The notes under the pieces: model-generated | What the model was told of the DNA's origin: nothing | Databases searched by the model: none | The model's input: the letters and a program-made list of their open reading frames with translations, nothing else | Source: a virus | Length of the DNA: 27,645 nucleotides | IMG/VR virus record: IMGVR_UViG_3300034272_000490 | Location: 1 to 27,645 of that record | Reading direction: 5' to 3' (one strand) | Program-made: the position numbers and the translations under genes | In this document: positions 20,316-27,645 of the stretch, in pieces | Layout of the letters: the number at the start of each line of letters is the position of its first letter | Position numbering within the stretch: the stretch's first letter is position 1

Positions 20316-21017
20316 TTATGAGTTAGTCGGAGAAACTGCTCGCCAAGCCGCTAAAATATCTTCCGTCTTAGCACCAGCCATCACAGGCTTGGGAATGGGA
20401 GCAGGTTTTGTACCAGCAAGCGCTTGAGTATTAATGCTACCTACTGGAGCTGCTGTCGATTGCGGAGTATCCTTTTTCGCCAATCCAAACAGTTCCAAAG
20501 CAGCTTTAGGTGACTTTGCAGCAACATCTGTCAGGAAAGCTTCATTGACTCCAAGCTCTTTGGCTTTAGTGCCAAACACTTCCGAAGCCTTTTCACCAAA
20601 CTTCTCTGTCAGGCTATCTCTCACGGTAGACAGGTTGTTACTACGCAGCTCTTGCGCTTGTTTTTCTTGGAGCTTGCGCTCCAGCACTGTATCCAACATT
20701 GTTTCATCGAACGCCTGAGTTGTAGGAGGGGTCGCCTCGCCAGCTAGGGGACGGGATGTAAGTGCTTCGTACACTTCTTCAAGAGCTCGTGCTTGAGCAG
20801 CTTTTTCTCTCAGAGCCTTATTCTCTTCCTCAATCCTTGCAATATGTGCTTGGGCATGTGGTAGAGCTTTCAAAGCATCTTCGACAGAATTGTACTTTTT
20901 GCCAACTCCGACTAGACTAACAACCTCGTCCGGTAAGACGGGAGCAGCTGGAGTAGTGGCGGGCTCCTGATTCGGCGGGGTCGTGCCAGCTTCAGGAAAA
21001 AGGGTTGTATCAGTCAT
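20316..21017 (-). CDS. Scaffolding protein
   Basis: A 233-aa charged, helical protein with a Pro/Thr-rich N-terminus, a long coiled coil at about residues 50-75 (HIARIEEENKALREKAAQAR), and a second helical region (LERKLQEKQAQEL), then a Pro/Ala-rich linker and a short basic/helical end. This is the typical pattern of podovirus scaffolds, which direct procapsid assembly and leave the head. It sits between the portal region and the capsid gene. It overlaps the upstream 85-aa gene (ATGA at 21014-21017). Confidence 0.85.
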   Translation of the reverse strand: MTDTTLFPEAGTTPPNQEPATTPAAPVLPDEVVSLVGVGKKYNSVEDALKALPHAQAHIARIEEENKALREKAAQARALEEVYEALTSRPLAGEATPPTTQAFDETMLDTVLERKLQEKQAQELRSNNLSTVRDSLTEKFGEKASEVFGTKAKELGVNEAFLTDVAAKSPKAALELFGLAKKDTPQSTAAPVGSINTQALAGTKPAPIPKPVMAGAKTEDILAAWRAVSPTNS

Positions 21018-21271
21018 TTGGATTCCTTAATTGGTAATAGGTCAATCACCTTTCGGTAAGTTCGTTTAGCGCCGTTAATATCGGCTTGCAGGTACGCCCA
21101 ATTGGACGTATTGTACACATCGCTTTTTAACTCATTATCCTCCAAATTGTTTAGTTCATCCTCAAGAATTTCTTTTAATATAATCAGTGTTGGTCTAGCA
21201 GCTTGTATTAAAGCTTGTCGTTCTTTCTTTGCTTCGGGAGTCTTTGCGCCCTTTAGCCAAGATGTTTTCAC
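21014..21271 (-). CDS. Hypothetical protein (85 aa) between portal and scaffold
   Basis: A small helical protein: basic N-terminus (KTSWLKGAKTPEAKKERQ), two helices rich in Leu/Glu/Asn (LIILKEILEDELNNLEDNE), and a C-terminal helix with Tyr and Lys. ATGA overlaps join it to both the portal stop (21268) and the scaffold start (21017). Homologues of unknown function often occupy this site in podoviruses. A role in portal or scaffold assembly is possible. Confidence 0.7.
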   Translation of the reverse strand: MKTSWLKGAKTPEAKKERQALIQAARPTLIILKEILEDELNNLEDNELKSDVYNTSNWAYLQADINGAKRTYRKVIDLLPIKESK

Positions 21272-23061
21272 ATTTGTCCTTGTTGTAGCGGCATCGGAGC
21301 CGCAGGTTGCGTTTCAGTTGGGGTTGCAGCAGTTTCTTGCATCTGTGCCGTAGCTTCTTGCGCCAGAGTCTGTGTTTCAACTTCTTCAAAGATTCTAACG
21401 TTTTCTTGATAAAGCATAAATTTCTCAAGTCCGAGGAACTCCTCAACAAGCTTAGCCACGCCTTTACCAGAAATATGAGCTCTAACTGCAGGGTCTTGAC
21501 CAACGGCAGATTGATAGAAGTTACTAATGTTCTGAATTACTGTAGCTTGTGCGGCAAAGTGTCTAGCACCAATCGGACGAAGCTTACCTGCGGCAGTGAT
21601 GTCATCCTTGGTAATTTCCATGAACTCCATAACGCCGACATCATCATCAATAACTCTAACAAGGTCTGTGCCATCCATATTCCGCTTAGCAACTTCAAAC
21701 ATCTTGTTAAGAGCGTCCTCAATGCACTCAATCTCAAAGTGCGTAATCTTGTTCTGGAAGATACGGGAAGCAGCTTGTTCAAGGCTTTGTACCTCGTAGG
21801 CTGTCTTTTCGCCAGGGGTTCTAATGCCCATAGCTTGCTTAGGAGCTCCAGCCATCTCTTCCATCTTAAACTCAAGCATCGAGATTTCGTTGTTAGCAGC
21901 AATCACGCCTTGCAAACTACGACCAAGTTCCTGAATGGAGCCGCCCTCGCCAATGTAAATCTCAGCATTCGGGCCCCATTCAAACTCTTCAACGTTGCCT
22001 GTAATCGCCAGAGGCGGGTGCACAGCCAAGTCCATCGCGTCAGCCTTGAGGTTTTCCAGATGGTCGATGCGATACTGCATCCCCACCAGATTATCCAAAG
22101 GCCCCATTCCGTAGAGATTGTCAGGGCGCATCCGCCACTGTACCTGCCCCTTAGTGGTTTTGCCCATCCATGAGGGCATAGGAACCGCACGAATTACCTT
22201 GCTTCTATCGGCTACTGTAATGAGGACGTTCTGCATGAACTCCCCAGTGTCCTTGTTGTTAATGGAGCCTTCAAACTCCAGCAGCTCAACATATCCGCTT
22301 TGCAAGTAGTCTGTAAAATTGCCAAATCCATCTATCTGGAGAGCCAGCGCCTTAGACATATCCTCTGTGGAATAGCCAGAGAGGGTTTGCCGATAAGAAT
22401 ACATCTCCCCAAGTACATCCTTATTATAACCCATTTCGGGCATATTGTCAAGCTCCCATTGCAATTCTCCGAAAGTTTTAACACTTCGGACAATATTATA
22501 GGAGTCTTTGAAGCTATTAGCGGTTAGGTTAAAGACCACATCATAGGGACTAATCCGCTTTAGTTTGGGGCCGCGATAGCCTTGAATGACGTTGCCATCG
22601 GCGTCTTTGTGGGTTTCATTAACAAATACGACGTCCCAAAAAGCATTGCCATAGTCAATGTAATCATACAAAAGCTTGTAAATCTCGCTTCTAAACCCAG
22701 ACAAGCGCACCTTATTGGACATGTAGGCTTCAATAGCCTTGCGCTTTTTAATAAGGGCTCCGTCCCTGCTGTAAGCCTCCCACTTAAACCAGCTGTCATT
22801 CGGAAAGATAGCCGAAGCATAGTTGGCATGAAGATTGTCACGGATTTGACAAAGCTTCGGGATTGTGGTTTTGTTTTTCCACGGAAGCTGACTATTTGTT
22901 GTTTTAGTCGTATCTGTAGCAAATATGTAGTTACGGAGCTCTTCTTTCTCCTTCACCCATGTATTGCGGTTTGTGTTAAGATTATCCCACATATAAGCAA
23001 TCTCTGAGGCCAGAGAGTGTGGCTGTAAAATATTCTTAATTTCGGCTACTTTAACACTCAT
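21268..23061 (-). CDS. Portal (head-tail connector) protein
   Basis: A 597-aa protein in the portal position directly after TerL (ATGA overlap at 23058-23061). It has the portal pattern: an N-terminal helical region with DNLHANYASAIFPNDSWFKWE, a conserved stem with KLLYDYIDYGNAFWDVVF, the GYRGPKLKRISPYDVVF wing segment, and a C-terminal helical crown with LEQAASRIFQNKITHFE. The last 50 residues are Gln/Thr/Pro-rich. Twelve copies form the channel at one vertex through which the terminase packages DNA and to which the tail binds. Length is a little above T7 gp8. Confidence 0.9.
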   Translation of the reverse strand: MSVKVAEIKNILQPHSLASEIAYMWDNLNTNRNTWVKEKEELRNYIFATDTTKTTNSQLPWKNKTTIPKLCQIRDNLHANYASAIFPNDSWFKWEAYSRDGALIKKRKAIEAYMSNKVRLSGFRSEIYKLLYDYIDYGNAFWDVVFVNETHKDADGNVIQGYRGPKLKRISPYDVVFNLTANSFKDSYNIVRSVKTFGELQWELDNMPEMGYNKDVLGEMYSYRQTLSGYSTEDMSKALALQIDGFGNFTDYLQSGYVELLEFEGSINNKDTGEFMQNVLITVADRSKVIRAVPMPSWMGKTTKGQVQWRMRPDNLYGMGPLDNLVGMQYRIDHLENLKADAMDLAVHPPLAITGNVEEFEWGPNAEIYIGEGGSIQELGRSLQGVIAANNEISMLEFKMEEMAGAPKQAMGIRTPGEKTAYEVQSLEQAASRIFQNKITHFEIECIEDALNKMFEVAKRNMDGTDLVRVIDDDVGVMEFMEITKDDITAAGKLRPIGARHFAAQATVIQNISNFYQSAVGQDPAVRAHISGKGVAKLVEEFLGLEKFMLYQENVRIFEEVETQTLAQEATAQMQETAATPTETQPAAPMPLQQGQM

Positions 23062-24590
23062 GCGGCTACGCCTCCAAATCGGCTATTAAATTGCAATACA
23101 TTAGTTCGTTTCATTTTATTTCCCCTCCGTGTAGGTGGAGTGGCTACGTCAATAGCAGCTGTCAGGGCATCCTTAATATCGTCATGCGGAGGCTTCTCTA
23201 ACATCAGCTCTTCTTCCAAGGCCGCAGTGTAGGCCCCCTTATAATGCCACACCTTCTGATTGTCATACTTAGGTTCAAGGGTTGCAGCAATACGTTCTGC
23301 CTTATTGCCCTCGTGTCTGCTTGGGCGGTATTCATCAACAATCAGGTTCAATCCCTGTCTAGCGATGTAGTTTTCCTTAAGGTCACGCACAATCACCTGC
23401 TGTGCCACAGTGACTTCGCATCGAATCTTTCTGAATCCCCACTTCTGGTACATCCTCAGAATCGCGTTAAAGTAGTCACTAATCCTGTCGCTCTTAAACC
23501 TGTCAATATCCAGTACGTAGATGTTGGACTCACTATCCATGCCAATAACCACAATAGCTGTGCTGTCAGCCTTCGCTTTCGTCGAGAACGCAAAGTCGAT
23601 AGCAGCAAACACGTTAAGGCGGAGGTCTTTGAAATACCAACCGTCAGGCTCATTGGTGACATGCTTAACATCAAAGTATTGAAACTTGTCTGTAGAGATG
23701 CGAAGATTAGACGGGTCATTGGGGTTTTGGTAATACTGAGCATAGAATTGGGTTTTGTCTTCGTATTCTGCATTAATCTTGCTTAACACATTCCTATCAA
23801 AGCCAAACCTCTTTCCGTCCTCTCGTCTTGCCCTAGGCCACAAAAACTCACCATCTGTCTCCACTACCTTGATGTAGCTATCCCAAACGTACTCCTCGCC
23901 CTCGATTTCATCGTTCTCATCGTAGGTGAAGTATGACTGCTTCATGAACGTGGTGTACTGGTCTTTGCCGTGGTAGCGAGTGCCTACACAATCCATCCTA
24001 GCGTCCGGCACTTTAATCGAGGCAATCTGACTAATAATAGCAGCAACAGCCTGTCGTCCGTCTTCTGTGTAAGCATTCTTCGGAACCACCACGTCGTCCA
24101 GCTTAACCTTGCTTGCGTGGAAGCCCGTGATGTTTGTGGTCAAGCCAGCGGTCTTAATAGACGGGTCACGGACGCCCTCTTTCTTACGCAGCGGATGGTC
24201 AACACAAATCTCGCTAAGACTCCACTTCTCACGCTTGCCTTCTTGCGGATGAATCATCTCAGGCCAATACTTCATGTACGTCTTGCTGGTCATGATGTTT
24301 TTCATTAGAGCCAGCTGCTGCTCCGCAAGGTCGCTTGTAGCAGACACGTACAGGATTGTTTCCGTTGGGTCTTTGGTTAGCTCCCAGACCGTCTTGTACG
24401 CAATGAGCATGCTCTTTAAGTGACCACGAGGCAGCAACACCATGACGTTATCTTTTCGGGCTGAGCTAGTCCACCAGCGGATTAGTTCTCTGTGGCATTC
24501 GCCAATCAAGAGGTGCGGGGCCACAAGCCCAATAAACACTTCCAAATCTGACTCAGCTGCTTGTCTAATCTCGTCTTGTGTCAAACTCAT
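23058..24590 (-). CDS. terL: Terminase large subunit
   Basis: A 510-aa packaging motor. The ATPase half has Walker A-like LPRGHLKS (residues 53-60) and Walker B at about 162-169 (VKLDDVVV, Asp165/166). The nuclease half has the RNase H-like acidic set: Asp332 (AAIDFAF), Glu392 (CEVTVAQQ) and Asp470/471 (PHDDIKDAL). It drives ATP-dependent DNA translocation into the procapsid and cuts concatemers. The ATG overlaps the stop of the repeat protein (TAATG). The small subunit gene is not adjacent; two fibre-like genes lie between. Confidence 0.95.
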   Translation of the reverse strand: MSLTQDEIRQAAESDLEVFIGLVAPHLLIGECHRELIRWWTSSARKDNVMVLLPRGHLKSMLIAYKTVWELTKDPTETILYVSATSDLAEQQLALMKNIMTSKTYMKYWPEMIHPQEGKREKWSLSEICVDHPLRKKEGVRDPSIKTAGLTTNITGFHASKVKLDDVVVPKNAYTEDGRQAVAAIISQIASIKVPDARMDCVGTRYHGKDQYTTFMKQSYFTYDENDEIEGEEYVWDSYIKVVETDGEFLWPRARREDGKRFGFDRNVLSKINAEYEDKTQFYAQYYQNPNDPSNLRISTDKFQYFDVKHVTNEPDGWYFKDLRLNVFAAIDFAFSTKAKADSTAIVVIGMDSESNIYVLDIDRFKSDRISDYFNAILRMYQKWGFRKIRCEVTVAQQVIVRDLKENYIARQGLNLIVDEYRPSRHEGNKAERIAATLEPKYDNQKVWHYKGAYTAALEEELMLEKPPHDDIKDALTAAIDVATPPTRRGNKMKRTNVLQFNSRFGGVAA

Positions 24591-25129
24591 TAAAACTGCT
24601 CCGCTGGCGGGTAGTCTGGCTCAAATGGAGGGCCTAGATTTTCCTGCGTGTATATATAACTAAAGCTAAATGGGATGTAGAAGTCTGCTGACGCTGCCAG
24701 AGAATCCGTAACCGTAACTTTAACTTCGCCTTCTTTTGAAAGGTTTCTGCCTACAGTCGTGCTAGCTGTAATTACAAATCCAACATTATTTACATTAAGC
24801 GTCAATGCGGGGCCTGTTGATACTACAGCAGTCACCGTGTAGGGGCCTGTGCCACCAGAGGCGGCGTATACTACTGTGTCGCTTTGCGTATCTGTTAATG
24901 GGCAAGAGCCGCTGGGATTATCGCAGACTAATGTATCTTCAAAGCTGGACGTTGTTGGATTAAGCAGTATTGCGCTACCTCCACCACCGCCACCGCCTGT
25001 ATAAATATCTACCCATGCGCTTCCATTCCATCGCTTAGCAATAGTTAAGTCCACCCATGTTGAGCCGTTCCAACGCTTCTTTGTAGCATGGTCAACCCAA
25101 GCTGACCCATTCCAGCGCTTTCCTGCCAT
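24590..25129 (-). CDS. WNGS-repeat, Gly-linker, Ig-like-domain virion protein (179 aa)
   Basis: Modular and unusual. Residues 4-44 are three tandem 14-residue units KRWNGS(A/T)WVD..., then a run of seven Gly (45-51), then a beta-rich domain with one Cys pair (Cys69, Cys75), Thr/Val-rich strands and an Ig-like pattern (TVTAVVSTGPALTLNV, VKVTVTDSLAASADF), ending in a Pro/aromatic tail (GPPFEPDYPPAEQF). Short Trp repeats like these are known from surface-binding modules, and Ig-like domains decorate virions and bind glycans weakly. It sits between the tail fibre and TerL. Likely a fibre-tip or head-surface adhesin; not proven. Confidence 0.6.
   Translation of the reverse strand: MAGKRWNGSAWVDHATKKRWNGSTWVDLTIAKRWNGSAWVDIYTGGGGGGGSAILLNPTTSSFEDTLVCDNPSGSCPLTDTQSDTVVYAASGGTGPYTVTAVVSTGPALTLNVNNVGFVITASTTVGRNLSKEGEVKVTVTDSLAASADFYIPFSFSYIYTQENLGPPFEPDYPPAEQF
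24998..25120 (-). repeat. Three-fold 42-bp tandem repeat coding KRWNGSxWVD units
   Basis: Three consecutive copies encode Lys-Arg-Trp-Asn-Gly-Ser-(Ala/Thr)-Trp-Val-Asp followed by four (three in the last) variable residues. The period is 14 codons. Codons differ among copies, so this is not recent duplication alone. A triplet-repeat Gly run follows directly. Confidence 0.85.
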
Positions 25130-25132
25130 AAA

Positions 25133-25609
25133 TCACCAGAACCACAAATTAGAGCGACCAGCGACAATTACCCCAGACGCGGGCTCTCCTGCTTGAACCC
25201 AAATATAAGGGTCGTCTTCTAAGGCATCCAAACGTGTGTCCAAGCCGTTGAGGTTTGACTGCAGGTTAGTGATGTCAGTAATTGCGTGAGTGTGAGCTGC
25301 TGGTGTGAATGTGGTGGGTTTTTCTGTAATGCTCGCCCATGTGTGGACGTGGTTAGCAGGAGTGTAAATATTAAGGGTTCCAAGCGCAAGCAGCTGTCCG
25401 TATGTAACAGGCTCATTGTTAGAGCCAGCTGTCGGCAGGTTCAGAATGCGATTGCCATTCATGTCCAAAGCAGCAGACATCGAGTTAGGAGCCAAGCCGT
25501 TTCTCGACAGCGTATTCTCCATAGCAGTTTCAATTGCGGTAAAGTTGGCATTGAGCAGGTCAACTGTGAAGCTACCGCTTGACAAATCATTTAATGTAAG
25601 TTTAGCCAT
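25133..25609 (-). CDS. Tail fibre-type protein (158 aa)
   Basis: Begins with a virion-attachment motif common to podovirus fibres (TVDLLNANFTAIETAMENTLSR, then LDMNGNRILNLP), followed by a fibrous part with two His-x-His motifs (HVHTW and AHTHA), typical of trimeric metal-binding fibres, and a coiled-coil-like LQSNLNGLDTRLDALED near the end. It is short for a complete fibre, so it may be a baseplate-like adaptor with the next gene product as its tip. Its last residues, SNLWFW, are aromatic. Overlaps the small terminase gene by 8 bases. Confidence 0.75.
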   Translation of the reverse strand: MAKLTLNDLSSGSFTVDLLNANFTAIETAMENTLSRNGLAPNSMSAALDMNGNRILNLPTAGSNNEPVTYGQLLALGTLNIYTPANHVHTWASITEKPTTFTPAAHTHAITDITNLQSNLNGLDTRLDALEDDPYIWVQAGEPASGVIVAGRSNLWFW

Positions 25610-26117
25610 TGCTATTTCCTTTTACAAGCGACAGGATTCGTGCGCTTTCTTCTTTGGTTTCTGTATCAATCATAGCCGCTTTCTTCAAAGCGCCTTCCCT
25701 ATCGGCCTTACTCGGACGGCCCTTACCTGTTCCGTATTCCTTGTTTGCCATATACTTTGCAGCATTGTAATTGCCGTCTTCTGCAAGCTTCTGAATGTGC
25801 TTCAGGTGACGAGCTGTAAGCTTTAGCTCTAGCTCTTCTCTCCACGCCTCAATCTCTTTGCGGAGGTCGGCGTTACCACAAATCTTCTTCCAGTGATTCC
25901 AGCCAGCTAGATGTGCGTCGGCAAAGGCATACTCTGTTACGTCTTCCATTTCCAGATACAGGCGCTTCAGGCTTGTGTATGTCTTGCCCTTATACACTTT
26001 GTCTACGTCATCAAATGTGAAAAAGGCTTCTGGGTCGTAGGCTGTCTCTAGGAACAGGCTCTGGGTTTTATATCTACCCATGCTGTCCAGAAAGTCACTG
26101 CGTTGCTTCGTAGTCAT
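25602..26117 (-). CDS. Putative small terminase subunit
   Basis: A 171-aa, helical, basic protein in the terminase/lysis region. Its end shows AAKYMANKEYGTGKGRPSKADREGALKK, a basic helix-and-AT-hook-like pattern (GRPSK) found in phage small terminases. The middle is helical with ELELKLTARHLKHIQKLAEDG. In T7 the small terminase also lies beside the holin/Rz genes. The overlap with Rz by 23 bases and the neighbourhood support the call, but there is no clear DNA-binding HTH, so a different DNA-binding virion or packaging protein is possible. Confidence 0.6.
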   Translation of the reverse strand: MTTKQRSDFLDSMGRYKTQSLFLETAYDPEAFFTFDDVDKVYKGKTYTSLKRLYLEMEDVTEYAFADAHLAGWNHWKKICGNADLRKEIEAWREELELKLTARHLKHIQKLAEDGNYNAAKYMANKEYGTGKGRPSKADREGALKKAAMIDTETKEESARILSLVKGNSNG

Positions 26118-26589
26118 TCTTAATTAGTCCTTGACAGGCTGTGAGCTGTTGCACGATTGCGTCTGCTCTTGTGGCTTCTCGAATAAGAAATTGCACATCC
26201 TCTCCAAGAAGTCCGGCTTCTGCTCCTCCATTATCTCCGCTGGAGGTACAGGCTTGCTGAACGAAACGGGCTTTGAGGCGCAGCCTGCCAGACTGCCAAT
26301 CAGCAATAACTTTATCGCGTTTTTCATACTCTTTATTCCTCTCGATAATAAACTGCTTTGCTTGTTCATTGTATTTCTGTTCAAGCCTCCTACGAGCTTC
26401 TTCAGCAAGTGCGCGTTCCGTGGCAGCATCAAATGCCGCTGCAGCTTCTGCGTTTTCGTATCCTTGCTCATAACGCTTGTGTCCGTAGTACAGAATGCCT
26501 AAGAGTAACGCAATGCTAATCCAGACCTTTAATGGAACCTTTTTAATCAGCTCCCAAAGCTCTAAAAAGAAATGTATAACTAGAGGCAT
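26095..26589 (-). CDS. Rz: Inner-membrane spanin (i-spanin, Rz)
   Basis: A 164-aa protein with one N-terminal transmembrane helix (about 22-36, VWISIALLLGILYYG), then a long Ala/Glu/Arg/Lys-rich periplasmic coiled coil (about 44-100) and a variable tail with two Cys. This is the Rz pattern. With the outer lipoprotein encoded inside it (26124-26327), it spans the periplasm and fuses the membranes at the last lysis step. It starts at the ATG at 26589, which shares a base with the endolysin stop. Confidence 0.85.
   Translation of the reverse strand: MPLVIHFFLELWELIKKVPLKVWISIALLLGILYYGHKRYEQGYENAEAAAAFDAATERALAEEARRRLEQKYNEQAKQFIIERNKEYEKRDKVIADWQSGRLRLKARFVQQACTSSGDNGGAEAGLLGEDVQFLIREATRADAIVQQLTACQGLIKNDYEATQ
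26124..26327 (-). CDS. Rz1: Outer-membrane spanin lipoprotein (o-spanin, Rz1), nested in Rz
   Basis: A 67-aa ORF in another frame wholly inside the Rz gene. It starts MKNAIKLLLIGSLAGC, with a lipobox LAGC so that Cys16 would be the lipidated first residue, and continues Ser/Lys/Pro-rich. This is the nested Rz1 lipoprotein pattern. The ATG is preceded by AGAGGA on the minus strand; the longer ORF start at 26471 would place the signal peptide internally and is not used. With Rz it forms the complete spanin set, evidence of a Gram-negative host. Confidence 0.85.
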   Translation of the reverse strand: MKNAIKLLLIGSLAGCASKPVSFSKPVPPAEIMEEQKPDFLERMCNFLFEKPQEQTQSCNSSQPVKD

Positions 26590-26960
26590 TATTTACTCAA
26601 CTCGAAATGAGGGCCATCAATAAACGACTTCCAATCTCCGCCCCAGACAATCTTGATTCCGAGCTTGGCAGCCACCTTTTTAATATGTGTAGCAACAGCT
26701 TTGTAGTATTTCAATTCCCACGTAATCTTACCATCTACAAACACGGCAATATCAAAAGCGTCTCCAGTCAAATGCTTAGACCTCATAGTGCGGCTTTTGC
26801 CCGTGGCTAGCAAAACCTTCTGCTCTTCTACCGTGCGCAATCCACAAGTAATGCTAAAGTCATAAGGGCTATCAGTAATAGCGGACTTAGCGAGAGTCTG
26901 CAGAGGCTCTTTAATCCCCGCCAAACGCTCAAGGCTTTTCTTTCCGAACTTCCACGCCAT
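26589..26960 (-). CDS. Endolysin, M15-type peptidoglycan peptidase
   Basis: A 123-aa single-domain zinc peptidase with SKHLTGDAFD (61-70, ligands His63 and Asp70) and DGPHFEL (115-121, ligand His118), the VanY/Ply M15 pattern shared with the T5 endolysin, which cleaves the L-Ala-D-Glu peptide bond of peptidoglycan. No signal peptide or SAR helix is visible, so it depends on a holin for export. It lies between the holin candidates and the spanins and overlaps the 78-aa membrane protein by 32 bases. Confidence 0.87.
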   Translation of the reverse strand: MAWKFGKKSLERLAGIKEPLQTLAKSAITDSPYDFSITCGLRTVEEQKVLLATGKSRTMRSKHLTGDAFDIAVFVDGKITWELKYYKAVATHIKKVAAKLGIKIVWGGDWKSFIDGPHFELSK

Positions 26961-27165
26961 TTTGTTCCTCCTTGCTAATCCACATCATTGCTACAGGGCC
27001 AATGGTCATCACTCTCAACAGAATGTTTACAGCGGCAAGAACAGCTGCTGCATATTCCCAGCCACCAAACAAAGCAAGAATGCCCTGCCTTACGTCTTCC
27101 CATTGCAAAACAATAATGGCGGTTATGTTAAATGTTACTGTTTTCCATCCCTTTAGAAACTTCAT
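26929..27165 (-). CDS. Candidate holin (78 aa, two membrane segments)
   Basis: A small protein with a basic amphipathic N-terminus (MKFLKGWKT), two hydrophobic segments (about 9-22 and 37-60) separated by a short charged loop (QWEDVRQG), and a charged tail (SKEEQNGVEVRKEKP). This is a class II-like holin topology. It immediately precedes and overlaps the endolysin. One base separates its start from the stop of the 71-aa coiled-coil membrane protein. Confidence 0.65.
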   Translation of the reverse strand: MKFLKGWKTVTFNITAIIVLQWEDVRQGILALFGGWEYAAAVLAAVNILLRVMTIGPVAMMWISKEEQNGVEVRKEKP

Positions 27166-27166
27166 A

Positions 27167-27382
27167 TTAATATCCCTTCAAAAAGCCAAAGAGTTTTAAT
27201 ACCAAAACTGTTATGAACGACACCACGCTCCCAAGAGCCACGAGCAACTTCCAGCCCCCCTTAGTTTGATTAAGGGTGGCGGTTAGCGTTTCTACGGCAA
27301 CTGTTAGCTTCTCTACACGGTCTTCCAGCTTATCTACTGTAGCCTGTAAGTATCCAAATTCTTGCGGAGGGATGTCGCTCAC
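27167..27382 (-). CDS. Coiled-coil plus C-terminal membrane-anchor protein (XhlA-like), lysis-associated
   Basis: A 71-aa protein with an N-terminal heptad coiled coil (about 9-40, LQATVDKLEDRVEKLTVAV) and a C-terminal transmembrane helix (44-66), ending KGY. This is the XhlA-like layout, in which such a protein works with a holin in membrane lesion formation. It uses a GTG start at 27382 with AAGGA six bases upstream. Whether it is the holin, antiholin or partner cannot be told. Confidence 0.65.
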   Translation of the reverse strand: MSDIPPQEFGYLQATVDKLEDRVEKLTVAVETLTATLNQTKGGWKLLVALGSVVSFITVLVLKLFGFLKGY

Positions 27383-27397
27383 TTCAATTCCTTTTGC

Positions 27398-27645
27398 TTA
27401 TATTACGTTTCGTGAATCGGCACGTAACTCAATCGTACCTGTGCTGACAGTCACGCCATCTTTTCTAATGGCTATCGTACCGCTATCTGTTACGGTTTGA
27501 CCAGAAGTTGGTGAAGTACCCTGTGCGCTGATAAAGAACTGAAGTTCGCCAGTATCGGGCAGAGAGTATGTCCCATTAGCCACTACGCTAAAACCACTTA
27601 GCACCACATCGTATGTGCCAGAAGGCGCACTTGCAGACGGTACGA
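27398..27645 (-). CDS. Virion protein of fibre type, C-terminal part (partial)
   Basis: Open at the right edge (the reading frame continues to 27645 with Pro-Ser-Ala-Ser-Ala-Pro codons; no start seen). It is beta-rich, Ser/Thr/Gly/Val-rich and low in charge (LPDTGELQFFISAQG, SGTIAIRKDGV), like the end of a tail fibre, spike or other surface protein. It is the gene before the lysis cassette in transcription order, which fits the T7 arrangement of fibre then holin. No conserved motif identifies it. Confidence 0.55.
   Translation of the reverse strand, partial: VPSASAPSGTYDVVLSGFSVVANGTYSLPDTGELQFFISAQGTSPTSGQTVTDSGTIAIRKDGVTVSTGTIELRADSRNVI

Noticed and set aside
1-27645. CRISPR array, integrase, attachment site or insertion sequence
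   Set aside because: No repeat-spacer pattern, recombinase motif, tRNA-fragment duplication or terminal inverted repeats were seen.

Overview
The window is part of the genome of a lytic, short-tailed (podovirus-type) bacteriophage. The evidence is a T7-like set of virion genes (portal, scaffold, capsid, tail tubular A and B, internal ejection proteins), a large terminase, a full Gram-negative lysis set (Rz/Rz1 spanins, M15 peptidase endolysin, small membrane proteins) and phage replication genes. No integrase, repressor or phage-type RNA polymerase was seen here, but both window edges cut genes. The spanin pair implies a Gram-negative host. The class II (B12-dependent) ribonucleotide reductase resembles that of marine SIO1/cobavirus-type podoviruses, and the convergent layout resembles LUZ24/PaP3-type phages. 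Both taxonomic comparisons are inference.

The layout is two convergent blocks. Positions 1-7011 read rightward (+) and carry DNA replication and nucleotide metabolism genes: a family A DNA polymerase split into two genes around a 59-aa ORF, a probable ssDNA-binding protein, a FEN-type 5'-3' exonuclease, tRNA-Arg(UCU) and tRNA-Thr(UGU), an HNH protein, a DUF3310 protein, a DEDDy 3'-5' exonuclease with a zinc ribbon, an ORF overprinted on its end, several small genes, the reductase and an FmdB-like zinc ribbon protein. A strong bidirectional terminator with a GNRA loop lies at 7062-7087.

Positions 7090-27645 read leftward (-), so transcription runs from high to low coordinates: end of a fibre-like gene, two holin candidates, endolysin, Rz/Rz1, probable small terminase, tail fibre and a WNGS-repeat protein, large terminase, portal, small hypothetical, scaffold, capsid, capsid-accessory candidate, tail tubular A, small hypothetical, tail tubular B, a cupin-fold protein, and the ejection proteins (132, 1795 and 592 aa), ending with a free-standing lytic transglycosylase.

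Genes are packed tightly, mostly with ATGA or TAATG stop/start overlaps, and no gene-free stretch exceeds about 80 bases. The most unusual features are the split polymerase, the overprinted membrane ORF at 4188-4433, the cupin gene in the structural operon, the 1795-aa virion protein next to a separate transglycosylase, and the three-fold WNGS repeat protein.
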